From: Annona cherimola
Taxonomy: Eukaryota; Streptophyta; Magnoliopsida; Magnoliales; Annonaceae
NCBI GenBank assembly: GCA_030490835.1
Contig: CM059971.1
Coordinates: forward strand, 38,116,012-38,180,011
Direction of reading: 5' to 3'
DNA length: 64,000 nt
Shown here: positions 12,180 to 24,343 of the stretch, in pieces
How positions within the stretch are numbered: the first letter of the stretch is position 1
How the letters are laid out: every line of letters begins with the position of its first letter
The notes under the pieces: model-generated
What the model was told of the DNA's origin: nothing
Databases searched by the model: none
What the model saw: only the letters and a program-made list of their open reading frames with translations
Translations under genes and position numbers: made by a program

Positions 12180-12310
12180 TCAACCCGAGCCCGAATTTCA
12201 AAAATAGGGTTAGGGTTGAGGTTTACAAATAGGGTTAGGGTTAGGGTTAGGGTTGACGTTTTACAAATAGGGTTAGGGTTAGGGTTGAGGTGAACCCGAG
12301 TTTCATGAGC
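12180..12310. repeat. Subterminal GGGTTA/CCCGA repeat cluster (telomere-like)
   Basis: Runs of GGGTTAGGGTTAGGG, in three blocks separated by TTTACAAATA, lie in the right subterminal part of the hAT element, with CCCGAACCCG-like repeats opposite on the left side. Clustered short subterminal motifs are where hAT transposases bind. The unit is TTAGGG rather than the common plant TTTAGGG. Confidence 0.7.
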
Positions 12311-12321
12311 CCGAGTTGCTA

Positions 12322-12329
12322 GATGCCGG
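12322..12329. repeat. 8-bp target-site duplication, right (GATGCCGG)
   Basis: Exact repeat of 10,663-10,670; the interrupted LTR resumes here with CCACACCGAATTGGGAA, matching the uninterrupted LTR copies. Confidence 0.92.
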
Positions 12330-15300
12330 CCACACCGAATTGGGAATTTCAAAGGCACAACTACCCATGAAAATATAATTTTTCTTATCATAATTAGCCT
12401 TCTAACTTTTTATGCATGACTTTCATTCACCTCGACATTACATACCTCAATCAAATGACATATTGGTCATTCTTATATAGATAAGAGCTCGCATATTGGT
12501 CATGAAATATTGGTCATTCTCATTTTGAACACAATTTGTAAAACAGTATTCAAATCACAATTTTGGGATGACCACCTTTAAATTCTTTTAAAATCATCAA
12601 TATAAAGCAGTTTTTAAAACACTTCAAAATTCAAGAAATTTCAAAACATGTCAAGTTTTTTAAAAAAATAATAGTTTCAAAGGTTTTACTTCTTTACTTG
12701 TAAACAAGTTTTAAAACTAATACGATAAAACAATTCTGAAACCCTTTAATATTTGAAAAGTGAGTAACATTTTCAAAAGCTTTTCTTGCAAATATTTTTA
12801 TTCCCATATTTGGACTTTGCAAAGGATATGCAACGCATCCTTTTCATTAATCCACTCAAGCATCATATTTTTCATTTATACGACATCTCTGTCATTTTTA
12901 TATATATATAAAAAGAACATGCATATTCTTTGAATACCAACTTATCGGGTTGGTCATCCTTAAACTCTTTTAGAAACATCAGCATAAAATATTTTCAAAT
13001 TGTTTTCTATTTAAAAAGACTCCACACATTCCAAGAACATCCTTTTTCAAATGCTTTGCTTGCAAATGCCATTTTCGTAAAAGAATCAAACTTTGTTTTC
13101 AGAAACTCTTGTTAAATATTCAAATGAAAACAATTTCTAAACACTTCAACCTTTAAAAAGGGCTCGCTTACCATGAAGTAATCCCAAAATATTTTCATAT
13201 TTGAAAGATAACATTTTAAAAGGTTTAGCTTGCTTTCAAACATCATTTCATAAAGGAAATCAACTTCCTTATCGTAAAAATTCTTTTCAAAGTAGGATTT
13301 TAAAGGGCTTATCTACATATATCATTTCAACACTTGAAATGAAATCAACGTTTTAAAAAATTTGCTTGCTTACAAGAAAATCTTAGAATCAACGGTATAT
13401 AGCCTTTTCAAACATTTCAACACATTTGAAATCCATATTTTCAAAAGTTTTCTTGTTTACCTGTGGGAAGTTCACTCATCCCTAGGATCTTTTCATTACC
13501 TTCACCTAGACAAGTGAAAAATGATCATCTTATATGCTTGCATATCACCATATACTTGCATGCCTTGCCCTTTATTTAATTCATATTCATATCTCACTTA
13601 TTTTCAACCCTTATAAAGTCTCATTCTATATGTGACTCTTAGTATCTTAATCTTATTCAATTCTTCCTTTGAATGAACACTCTTATCTCCTTAAGTCACA
13701 TATATCCGTTTTTCCAATCATCAATCATTTCATTATCTCAATACCTTAATTTAGGGTATTTAATCTCTTTAATCATTTTAGATACTTACTTGAAATTATA
13801 ACAAGCTAAGTTCAAGGAAGATTTCCAAAGCTCACATCAACCTTTTAAACAATCACATATGCATATCCATGTAATCTCGTGATTGTTTGCTAACCCCTTT
13901 TAAAACTTACACTTAATATACTAAATTTTCTTAATTATTTAAGGTACTTATTTAATCTCTATTGCAAGCTAAATTACATTTCAAAAATTTACAATTTAAC
14001 TTTGATTTTAAATTATTCCTCAATCTATCCACATTTGCTGAAATCAGACACACTCATTTCTCTAATTTTTATTTTATAATCAAATAAAGATATTTAAGTA
14101 TGAAATTTCTATCATACATCAATAAATACATTAATTAACCAAAATAAATATTTTTAACATAAAATATTAAATATTTATATTTATTTATGTATTTTTACTC
14201 TATTGGATAGAAGTATAAGTTTAGGGATAGTTCAAATTACGTTAATTATTACCCCTATTTATGTCATCCAAAAATTCATTTTTATTTTCGTAGACTGATA
14301 TTCAGCATGTATTTTATATTATATAAAATTTTCATATCAAAATTTTTTTTATAAAAATTATTAAAAATCTATTAGTGCAGTTGATCCTGACAACTGTTCT
14401 ACCATGTTCAGGCTGATATTCTTAGATTTTTAAAACATTTCGAGCGAAAACATCGGTCATCCCTAAATGATAATATCATGAGTTCCCACACAAATTTTCA
14501 TACTAAAAATCATTCGTTTACTATTTCTTTTAAATTTTGATTTTCTGTTCTAGATTCACTACAAAGGTTACATAAGATAACTTATAAACCATTGTAATTG
14601 TTAATCTAATCATCCATCAAGGTGTCCACACTTGATCTTTGCTTAATTTAGAAAGCAAGAAATAAAATAAGTAATAACTAACCTGTATGATTAAGATTAA
14701 TGGCTGAGATCACTTGATCAAAGCCCCATCTCTTCTTCTCTCTCTCTCTCTATTCTTCCTCTTTCTTCCTTGTTGCTGGAATGTCCCATGTGCTGCCCCC
14801 TTTCCTTTATTTATATTGCTGCATTTCATATCTTACTTGCCCCCAAGAAACATGGTTAAATACTTTTAATTGCTCTTATTTGCTGCTTAAATGCGAGCCG
14901 TCCAAGTGTCCATTTGATCCTCCTTTTCATTTAATTTTTCTGCATCAATTTAAACCATTCGAATTTGATGCATTTTTGTCATTCAATCTCCACAATCCAT
15001 GTGGATTTAGGGTTGTCACTTTCACCCTATGTGATAAGGCTCATTAATGCATATTTACTTTTTATGTCTTCCATTTAATGCTCTTGAGATAGGGTTCATC
15101 TTTTTGATAATCACCTTGCTAATCAAGATGTTATCATATGATTTGACATAATCTAATCCATTTATAACCCAGGGAATGTGTCCTTACCTCTCCATAAAAA
15201 TTTTCATCTTCAAATTCTTGGTATGGACTAAGATATGAGCACTTACATCAATTCATGGCATTTCATGAAATTCCTAGCTGTTTTACAAATTTTTAATCAT

Positions 15301-15420
15301 AGTTCTTATAATCCACTCCATTTATCTTGTAGGGTACCCTAACTTAGATTTACCTTGAAAATTTCATGTCAACTTGCCTTAAACATCTCAAGATATGAGC
15401 TTATCACTAATTAATCCCAA

Positions 15421-15517
15421 AATGACTCATCAAGTGGGTCATTAATGACTCATCAAGTGGGTCATTAATGACTCATCAAGTGGGTCATTAATGACTCATC
15501 AAGTGGGTCATTAATGA
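15421..15517. repeat. 23-bp tandem repeat, four copies
   Basis: Four exact copies of a 23-bp unit made of AATGACTCATCA and AGTGGGTCATT. Each unit contains TGACTCA, a bZIP-type core, and an imperfect dyad (TGAC ... GTCA). The inverted sister LTR has no such array at the corresponding place (around 16,720-16,760), so it expanded in this copy only. Confidence 0.85.
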
Positions 15518-16071
15518 CTAAGCCACCTCACTTGGCTCTACTCCTATTTTGTCTTGTAGTACACATCAAAGTGATCAACCTTAAACACTTTTATTAATCA
15601 ACTTGCTTAATCCCATCTATTCATATCGTAGAATTCATTAACTTAACCATTCATAAAAAATTTCATCTCAAAATGATGAATGTATGCTAAGATATAGCAA
15701 AATGAACTTAGTTCATAAAATATCATGTAACTCTAATCATTTCACCCCTTTTCATTCATAATTTTCATGATCCAAACCATTCATCATGTAGGGCATGCCA
15801 ACTTAGGTCTTCCCTTAAAATTTCAAGTCATCCTACCATGTATATAACAAGATATCAATTTAATAATAATTCATCAAAAATAAAATTATAAATTTTATTA
15901 ATTGCACATGCCACCTCATCACTTTCTAACCCATTTTTGTCTTTTAGTGCTTAATTACCATAGTAATCATGGGTGATTAAATTAATCACCTTGATTAATT
16001 AGTTGTCCTAATCTCATCCATTCAAGCTCTAGGCTACATTTACTATGCTTTAAGATAGATGGGGTTCCACA

Positions 16072-16285
16072 AGTGCAAAGCCAAGCCTCAATTTGGATTC
16101 AGAAACTTCAGCGCCTAGGCGCCAGATCACCATCTTAATAGAAAATTTCAGAAACCTTAAATCAGCAAACGTCCAGAGACCCCCTAAACGAGTGAATTTT
16201 AGCACTTGTCTTGTGTTATGTTTAGGGAGGGTATAAATATATCTCTTAGGATTTCTTAAGAATAATATAGAGACCTCGTGGCTGC
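16072..16285. other. Unclassified spacer between two inverted gypsy elements
   Basis: Outer flank of element E2. It has a TATAAATATAT string at 16,231-16,241 and a short palindrome GGCGCC within AGCGCCTAGGCGCC, but no open frame and no match to the other elements in the window. It could be a bit of pre-existing DNA. Confidence 0.4.
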
Positions 16286-16556
16286 TGTGAAGGGAGAAAG
16301 AAATGGTTCCAGGTATGATTTATATTTTTAGAAATTTTGCAGTAGTGTCATTTAAATTTGGTACTATGCCTTTGATTATAGCATGCTAATATGTAACCAC
16401 TCCTGCACTGCTAGTAGAAGAAGTAAATAATACCATTTACATAGGACTCCCTCTATATGGGTTAACAAGGATAACTAAGATAGCGCAGTGGAAACGTGGT
16501 AGATTATTTGAAGTATAATAGGTTTCAGGACAAAACCTTTTATAAGGATGGAAGGA
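16286..16556 (+). mobile_element. 3' end of a second gag-only gypsy element (E3) with polypurine tract
   Basis: Aligned in inverse orientation with 4,540-4,279: the degenerate protease start (from about 16,310), the same join at about 16,490, and the 3' segment. It ends in the polypurine tract AAGGATGGAAGGA (16,544-16,556), which directly precedes the LTR. The 5' side is cut off at about 16,286, so gag and the 5' LTR of this copy are gone. Confidence 0.75.
16544..16556 (+). promoter_or_regulatory. Polypurine tract of element E3
   Basis: AAGGATGGAAGGA immediately before the TGTGAAACCCC start of the LTR; the expected site for second-strand priming. Confidence 0.75.
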
Positions 16557-19500
16557 TGTGAAACCCCACCTATCTTAAAGCATAGCAAATGTAGCTTAAA
16601 GCTCGTGTGGATGAGATTAGGGCAACTAATTAAGCAATGTAATTTAGTTAATCACCCATGATTACCATGGTAATTAAGCACTAAAAGACGAAAATAGTGT
16701 AGAGAATGCTTTGGTGGCATGGCATTAATGACAAGTAATAATGTGAGTGATGAGGTGGCAAGTTTATTAATGCCCCTCTTTCATGTTAGTTTTTATATGC
16801 AAGGTGGATTGACATGAAATTTTAAGAAAATGCCTAAGTTGGCATGCCCTACATGATAAACAGTTTGGATGATGAAAGTTATAAATGGAAACGGGTGAAA
16901 TGATTAGAGTTACATGACATTTAACGTATTAAATTCATTTTGTTAATAACTTAGCCTATGTTCATCATTTTGAGATGAAATTTTTTATGAATGATTAAGT
17001 TAATGAGTTCTACGATATGAATGGACGAGATTTTGTCAAACATTGTTAGAAAATCCTAAATGATATGTGTTAAGTGTGATTAATTAAGATCATTAATTTT
17101 TTATAATTAAAAGTAAATTGTCATAAATGCAATGCAAAAGTCAAAGTTTACTTTAGGGGCCACTTTTGAGGTGTCAAGATAGGATTGGATTGGGCAAGAC
17201 AAAAATCAATGGGAAGAAGTTGACATTATCAACACTTGGGACATGTGTTAATGTAGAGTGAATTTAGAAGAGATGAGGCAATTAAAGAAAAAGTCAGAGT
17301 TGACAATTTGCAACTCATTTTGGACGTGTGTCAAGAAGGGGTGATTAACGGTTGAGATTGATGCAAATGGACGATCTAGATTAATGCAGCAAAATGTGAT
17401 AATTATGATGATAAATGTGGTTGAAAAAGGGACACATTTGTTCTCCAAAATTGGACAACAAAGTGGACATTTGGACGGTCGAAAATGCAGCAGCAAGATG
17501 GAGTGTTTAACGGTCCACATTTGGACAAAATTTAAAGACAACAAATATATAAATCATGGAACTATTAGGTTTCATTAAAGGGTTGGTTTCAACCCATTGT
17601 AAATAGCATAAAGGAGGCATTAAGGGACATTTTTAGCAAGCTTGAAAGGGAGAGAAAAAAATTTAGTAGGGTTGGGAGAGAGAGAGAGAGAGAACTTAGA
17701 AAAAAAGGGCAACAGTGGTGGACGTCTAAGGCAATAAGGGGAGGAAGGAAAGAAGGGATTTTGCTTCAAAAATTTTAGGTATGAAGTGGCCTTAACGTCA
17801 CTTAAGAGTGGGAATTTGAATTTTAAATTCTATGTGCATGAAATGGTAGGAACATCCCAATGAGGCAATAAGTGGAAATTTTTTTCTGTTTGAATTTACC
17901 CTTGATTATTACATGATCCATATGTTAGAAAGGATTCAATTAAGGGTTATTGATGACAAGTATAAGTGTTAATTGGTTATATGCATGTATGTTGGGTTCA
18001 TGTGCAATAATGAGAATGAAACTTAGTGAAAATGAGCTCAAATAGGGCTGTTTTGGATAATGAACATGAACTCCAGAAATTTTATTGAATTTAACATGTT
18101 CTAAATTGTACATAAGCCCTTGAAGTGATTATAAGGGTTGTTCATTTATAACTTCCCATATGTACATGTAAAAGTGTAAATTGTAGGAATGAAATGTGGC
18201 AAATATATGCATGTCTGTGGATGTTTTAGAAATGATGAATTATTCTAAAAATTTGGATGCAAAAATGATTATTATTAACTAGAAATAAGTGCCTTGAAAG
18301 ATTACAAAAGTTGTGGAAAGATTGTATTTAATGTATACATCATCAAGGTGCAATTGTCTAAGTGGAATTTAACCGAAAATGAGACAAAACATGTCTATTT
18401 TGGAATGATGATTTGATCCAAAAATTTAGAGTGAAATTATGTTGTTAAAGTTTATGAACAAGCACCCAACAAGGCTACAAGAGTGGTTGTTCGATAAATT
18501 TTCATGTGGATATTATTAAGGTGCAATTGAGAAAGCAAAACTTAGTGAAAATATGCATTTAATTGGCTGTTTCATTAGTGGTAGAAAATTTCTGAAATTT
18601 GAAAAAGAAATGACTTGATATAAGTCATAGATAATTTCCTTAAATGATTACAAAAGTTAATGTTCAAAGCAATTAATTACTAAGTTACATATGTGTGTGA
18701 AAAAGATAGTATTAGAAGGGTAAATATGAAGTTGAGAAACCTTACTTGAACTTATCTTACTATAGTTTCAAGTAAGTGTCTTGAATGATTGAAAAAAGAT
18801 TAAATACCTTAGATGAGGATATTGAGTCAAATGAATGACTCACCGTTGAAAAATGTGCATATATGTGACATATGGGATGATAATGTTCATCTCCAAGAAA
18901 AATTGATTAAGGCAAACATGCTATAAGTTCCATGTAGATTGAGATCATATAAGGGTCAAGGACAAGTGATATATGAACATGAAATAAATAAAAGACAAGG
19001 CATGCAAGTATATGATGATATGCAAGCATATAAGATGATCATTTTTCACTTGTTTAAGTGAAGGCAAGAAAAAGATCCAAGGGACGAGACGAGTGAACTT
19101 CCCGCAGGTGTTAAAATGTTTGAAAGGGCTTTATATTGATGATTCTAAGATTTGCTTATAAACAAGCAAACTTTTTAAAATGTTGATTTCATTTCAAGTG
19201 TTGAAATGATATGTGTAGATAAGCCTTTTAAAATTCTACTTCAAAAAAGGATTTTTATGATAAGGAAGTTGATTTCCTTTATGAAATGATTTTTGAAAGC
19301 AAGCAAAACCTTTTAATATGGATATGTTTTGAGATTGTTTTGTTGTAAGCAAGCCTTTTTAATTGTTGAAGTGTTTAGAAATTAATTCATTTGAATATTT
19401 CAAAAGGGGTCTGTGAAAAGAAAATTGATTTAAGAAAGTTTGATTTGCGAAAAAAGGGGTTTGATTTCTTTACGAAAATGGTATTTTCAAGCAAAGCATT

Positions 19501-21676
19501 TGAAAAAGGATGTTCTTGAAATGTTTGGAATCTCTTTAAATAGTAAAATGATTTGAAAATGCTTTATGCCGATGTTTCTAAAAAAGTTTAAGAATGGCCA
19601 ACCCGATAAGTTGATTGTATTAGATGATTTGATTTTTGGTATTCAAAGAATACGCATGCTTTTCTTTTTATATATATAAGAATGACAGGGATGTATTATA
19701 AATGAAAAATATGATGCCAGAGTGGATTAATGAAAAAGATGAGTTACATATTTTTTACAAAGCCCAAAAATAGAAATAAAAATATTTGCAATAAAAGCTT
19801 TTGAAAATATTACTATCTTTTCAAATATTGAAGGGTTTCAAAATTTCTTTATCGTATTAGTTTTAAAAATTATTTACAAATAAACAAATAAAACTTTTGA
19901 AACTATGGATTTTTCTTAAAATTAACATATTTTGAATTTCCTTGAATTTTAAAAAATGTTTTATACTGATGATTTTAAAACCATTTAAGGGTGGTCATCC
20001 CAAAATTGTGATTTGAATACTGTTTTTCAAATTGTTTTCAAAATGAATATGCAAGCTCTTCTCTATATGAGAATGACCAATATGTTATGCGATTGAGGTA
20101 TATAATGCTGGGGTGAATGAAAGTCATGCACGGAAAGTTAGGAGGCTAGTTAGAGTAAGAAAAATCATATTTTCATGGGTAGTTGTGCCCTTGAAATTCT
20201 CAAGTCAGTGTGGCCAGCGTCTTTTAGTAGAATGATCATTTTTCCATAGGTAGTTGATCACTTGGTAAGTGTCATCTACCATATGGCAAGAATTTCACCG
20301 GACTAGCGTACTAGGACATGAATAAAAATGATGCGTTTGCATATTCATTTTTTATGAAATGACTTGGCACAGAGTTGTCAAGCCTTCAATTTGAAAAAAA
20401 AAGCACAGAGTTGCCAAGCTTTTAGTTTTGAAAAAAAAGCACAGAGTTGCCAACTTTTTAGTTTTGAAGAAAAAAGGGGCACGGAGTTGTCATGTTTTCA
20501 ATTTTGAGAAAAAAGACAGACAAATATTTGTGAGATTTCAAGAGGACACAGACCGAGGTCTGTATGGTTTTATGAAATCATGCTAGCATGTCGATGTGGA
20601 TAAAAATGATGTATGATGCACCCTAATGATGAATAGGTCCATTGTAGAGACGGTCGCAGATGGACTAAGCCCCCCTCTATATATGGCCAAGTCACTAATG
20701 AAAGGTGGGAGGCTGGCAGCGCCCTCCCTAAAATAGAAGAAAGTTTAAGGATAGCCACAGAGCTCGCGTGCTATCACATGAAAAGTTTATTTCCTATAGA
20801 AGGATGATCACTTGGTAAGTATCACCTACCAGAGGGATAAAGGCATATTTGCATATTCTTTTAAAAAGGCCCTAAAATGGGCACATGAAAATATTCCTAG
20901 ACATAAGAATATCAACATGAAAAAAAGGTTTATATGAAAATATTTTAGGACATAAGAATGTCCACATGAAAAAATATTTACATGAAAATATTTTAGGACA
21001 TGAGAACGTCCACACGAAAAAAGGTTTCCATGGAAATGTTTTAGGACATGAGAATGTCCCCATGAAAAAAAAGTTTATATGAAAAGGTTTACGTGTATAT
21101 GTTTCGCCTTTGAAAAGTACAAAATTTAGGTCATGAAACATTTACAGGAAAAGAAGTTTCAAAAAAGGTTTAAAATGAAAATGCATGCTTATTGAGTTGT
21201 GGATGAATGAATGTGTTGATAATGAAGTCTCAGGTTGTGAAGATCTCTAATGTGATGTGAATAGATAAGTAGTTATGTTGAGAATTCTATTTGAATTCAG
21301 CTCATAACTATATGACTATTTGTGATATGAAAGAAAGATTGCTTGTGTATCAATTATATGATACACGGATATTAAGATTAGATGATGAAAGTTTACGATA
21401 TAAATGATCAAGTTGTTTGAGTTATGAACATTCATGAATGGCTTGTATTGATATGATGTGATTGAGAATAGATGAATACTTTATAATGATATAAAATTAT
21501 CATGTTATGAATGAATTGATGATTTGAGAATGAATAAAAAAAAGAAATTTTTTTTTGCTAAACGAAATGGATTCAAAAAATCTCGTCGCGTGATCAGGGC
21601 AACATTCATGTTTCACATTTACTAATAAAAATAATCATGGAGGAAGGTTTCGGTGCCTTGGATCGAGGGCGCCACA
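16557..21676 (+). mobile_element. Complete ~5.1-kb gypsy LTR (family G2), 3' LTR of E3
   Basis: Starts TGTGAAACCCCACC and ends GGGCGCCACA, 5,120 bp, preceded by a polypurine tract, so this is a 3' LTR in plus orientation. It is the inverted counterpart of 9,375-16,071 and contains the uninterrupted version of the hAT target site (about 20,205-20,220). Both LTR minisatellites recur in reverse (20,370-20,510 and 20,885-21,070). A GA run lies at 17,680-17,695. Its right end is set in a Sirevirus LTR fragment (21,677 on). Confidence 0.85.
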
Positions 21677-22189
21677 GAGCTTATGTATTGAATTGACCTA
21701 AGTCATTGCCTGAGTCAACTTAACTCTATGACTTGTTCTGTCATAGCTTATGTTTGAGAAATTCTAACTTGAAACATGGATTGTTCTTGATTTTCCATTG
21801 GTTTCACAACAATTTTTCCCTTTTTAATAATTGATAAAACTAATTTGAGATTAACCTTTCTTTAATTTCTAAATAGTTTGCACTGTGTTGAGTAAAAGAT
21901 TTTCGAATTGAAATATATTAGTCTTTACATTTTCTGTCATAAATAACCATCATATGATTTAGGAAAGACACAACAGAAGATTAATAATTTCTCTTAGTCA
22001 GATTGTTTGCATTCATTTATATCATTTCATATCAAGTCAAAATCATACAATACAAAAGTACTATGCCAAAAAATCTAAGGTGTCCCTAATTAAAATCTAC
22101 CTAGCCCAAGAATACAACATGAACTCTCAAATCTCTCTCTCTCTCCCTTTTTGTCAATCACAAAAGATGAGACATGAGAAGTGGGAAAA
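21677..22189 (-). mobile_element. Sirevirus remnant: LTR 3' piece plus polypurine-tract region
   Basis: 21,677-21,811 aligns with the last part of the Sirevirus LTR (CCTGAGTCAACTTA and the terminal ...CACAACA). Next to it, on the minus strand, is the polypurine tract (21,812-21,826), then the spacer, then the second tract with GATTGACAAAAAGGG (22,143-22,160 region). This is the same order and spacing as in the complete element (37,740-38,128). The LTR side is cut by element E3, and the internal side by the gypsy LTR at 22,190. Confidence 0.75.
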
Positions 22190-24343
22190 TGTGGCGTCCC
22201 AGTCGAGCGTCATAACCTTACTTCAAGATCTATCAATTGGTAAACGTGATCAGTTGGTTGTCTTGTCACATGGCGGGCTTATCGGATATTTATCCATTTT
22301 ATCCTAACTCCTTAGGAGTTTATTTCATTTCATACATTCCATTTCCATCGTATGCCTTTTTAGGTCATTATTCCATTTGAATATACACATACAATATCAT
22401 AAATTCCATACTTAATCATTTCATGATAAATCATTCTTAACATTTGACCATAATTTTTTTCGCTATTTATAGACATATTCACCATTCATAGTCGTAAACA
22501 TAACATAATCCTTATACAACATTAAATCACCATTTAATGTCATCAGTAATACAACCATACAATTCATAAAGTTCATTCACAGGTAACTTGTAGAAATTCA
22601 TATTTTCTTGAATCTCCACCTGTGCTCCTTGCATGGTTTGTCCTTTCACCTGTCTTTAGGATTTGAAAAATAAAATTGTGAATCGAAACTCAATAAGCAA
22701 GCTATAAGGTTTTCAGACAATTCATTTTTATTGAAAATAACTTGGAAAGTCGCATTATACCCACTCGAGGGTATATTTTAAAACATGCTTCTTATACCTA
22801 TCTAGGGTATGTCATAAACAATGCGATGCATTATTTAAAATCATGACCTTCCTTTGAATAGAAGTTAGCTAGGCAACCATCCACTTTCATCCTCTCTCCC
22901 ATTCCAGGGAAGCGTCACCGGCCCGAGGCCTCTCTTAGTGACTTGGTCACACCAAAGGGGGACATTCGGTCCACTTACACCTTTGAGGTGGACCTCATGC
23001 TTTTGTGCACATGCTTTCTTTCATAAACATGAACTTTGACATGCTAGCATGATTTTTTATTTATAAACTCATGATTCATTGTTTATCATAAATAATTGCA
23101 AAACAGTAAGCAATTCATTTATTCTATTGGAAATAACATTTCAATACACATTTAGATAAGGAATGGTCATCCTGAAACAACTTAAAAAGAATTGAAATTA
23201 TTCATTTGCTAACTCATTTAAACAATTAAAATATCATTGATAAACATTTTATCGCATTTGATAAAACAAAGCATTTAGAAAACTGCTTGCTTACCTTGTT
23301 TTCTTAGCTTTCCATCACGCTTATCTCTTTGCTTTTGCATATACATAAACATAGCATTGCATTCATAACAATCCATTTGTTTGCATTCACTTAGTTTTCC
23401 AATCTCATAATACATATCATACATAATCAACTGGGATTTTTAAGTTGATCATACAAACACAACATGCACTTGTGCATCATATCATTCATTCCATATTGTG
23501 TTTTAATCCCTTATTTAAGGTAAACACATAACATTCATTCATAATTCCACATATGGTGATTTATATCTCCTATTAACCATTTTTCACCTATTTTCCATTT
23601 TTCCTACGTCAATGCTCATTCTAAGCATATAAGTGACGTTTTAAGCTTCATAAACAAATCTCAAAAATTAAGATAATCAAACATCATTCATACAGCAATA
23701 TCCTCATGCATTTTATCACATATCCATGCATATTTTGCATTTTAGCAATCTCACATAAGTCACATATCATCCATTCATACATATGCTCTTCATACGTTCA
23801 ACATACAATACATATATTATGTGTTTCTTAAAATTTTTCAACACAGCAACTTACACCCATTTTCAACATCATTAAACCCCTTAATTATAATATACTTTAG
23901 GGTTTATTTATATTTTTAATCCATTTATCACTAGGTTCCAAAAAAGCCATGTTAAAACCCATTTTTCATCCTTTCAACGCCTCTTTCAAGACTTAAATCA
24001 TAACATATTTTTAAGTCATAATTTCCAGCAACTAAAAATACTTTTCTTAACCAAATTTAGGGTATTATCACGTATTAAAAATTCAAAATTTATTTGCTTC
24101 CATAACAGCAACATTTTCATGCATATAGGGTATCCATTTTGACCCGTTTTGACGTGTCCATACATATATCCTTAAAATCAAATTTAGGAAAAATATTTCC
24201 AAACCCTTTTGGACACCCAAAGTACCTTAATCCTAGGGTAATTTATCCTCCATAACATCCATAAATAATTTATTTACAAACAGCAATAAAAATCACATGG
24301 AAAGCACCCGTTTTAGCCCCGTTTGGACGTTCCATACATAGAA
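22190..24343 (-). mobile_element. Gypsy LTR fragment (family G3)
   Basis: It begins TGTGGCGTCCCAGTCGAGCG and follows the general plan of the other gypsy LTRs here (the CCCGGCGGG-like block, AACTCAATAAGCAAGC at 22,690, ACTTGGTCAC at 22,940), but at lower identity. The far terminus (GGTTCCACA) is missing; a Sirevirus LTR starts at 24,344. It is inserted in the 3' region of the preceding Sirevirus remnant. No coding capacity seen. Confidence 0.7.

Larger units (their letters stand above)
10671..12321 (+). mobile_element. Non-autonomous hAT element, 1,651 bp
   Basis: The element starts TAGGGGTGCAACTTGGGCC and its other end, reversed, reads TAGCAACTCGGG: the same terminal inverted repeat with five bases lost from the right end. 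Exact 8-bp duplications flank it, the length typical of hAT transposons. Subterminal regions are packed with CCCGAACCCG-like strings on the left and GGGTTAGGGTT strings on the right. The interior has a GC-rich block (10,920-11,450) unlike the AT-rich surroundings and a short transposase-like start (11,994). It lacks a transposase gene, so it must have been moved in trans. Insertion is confirmed by intact homologous LTRs lacking it. Confidence 0.9.
9375..16071 (-). mobile_element. Complete ~5-kb gypsy LTR (family G2), 5' LTR of E2, with hAT insertion
   Basis: The LTR reads on the minus strand from TGTGGAACCCC at 16,071 to GGCGCCACA at 9,375. Without the 1,659 bp of hAT element and duplicated target it is about 5,038 bp. 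It matches the inverted LTR at 16,557-21,676 along its length, including both termini, the ~34-bp GGCAACTCTGTGCCC array (10,300-10,500) and the ~55-bp ATGTCCTAAAATATTTT array (10,110-10,280). The orientation follows from the primer site on its left side. Its right flank (16,072 on) is the outer flank of the element. Long LTRs of this kind are known in plant gypsy elements; this family I cannot name. Confidence 0.85.

Noticed and set aside
12200..12295. Interstitial telomere (chromosome fusion scar)
   Set aside because: The GGGTTA runs lie within a hAT element with defined ends and TSD and are part of its subterminal motif field; the unit is also not the usual plant TTTAGGG.
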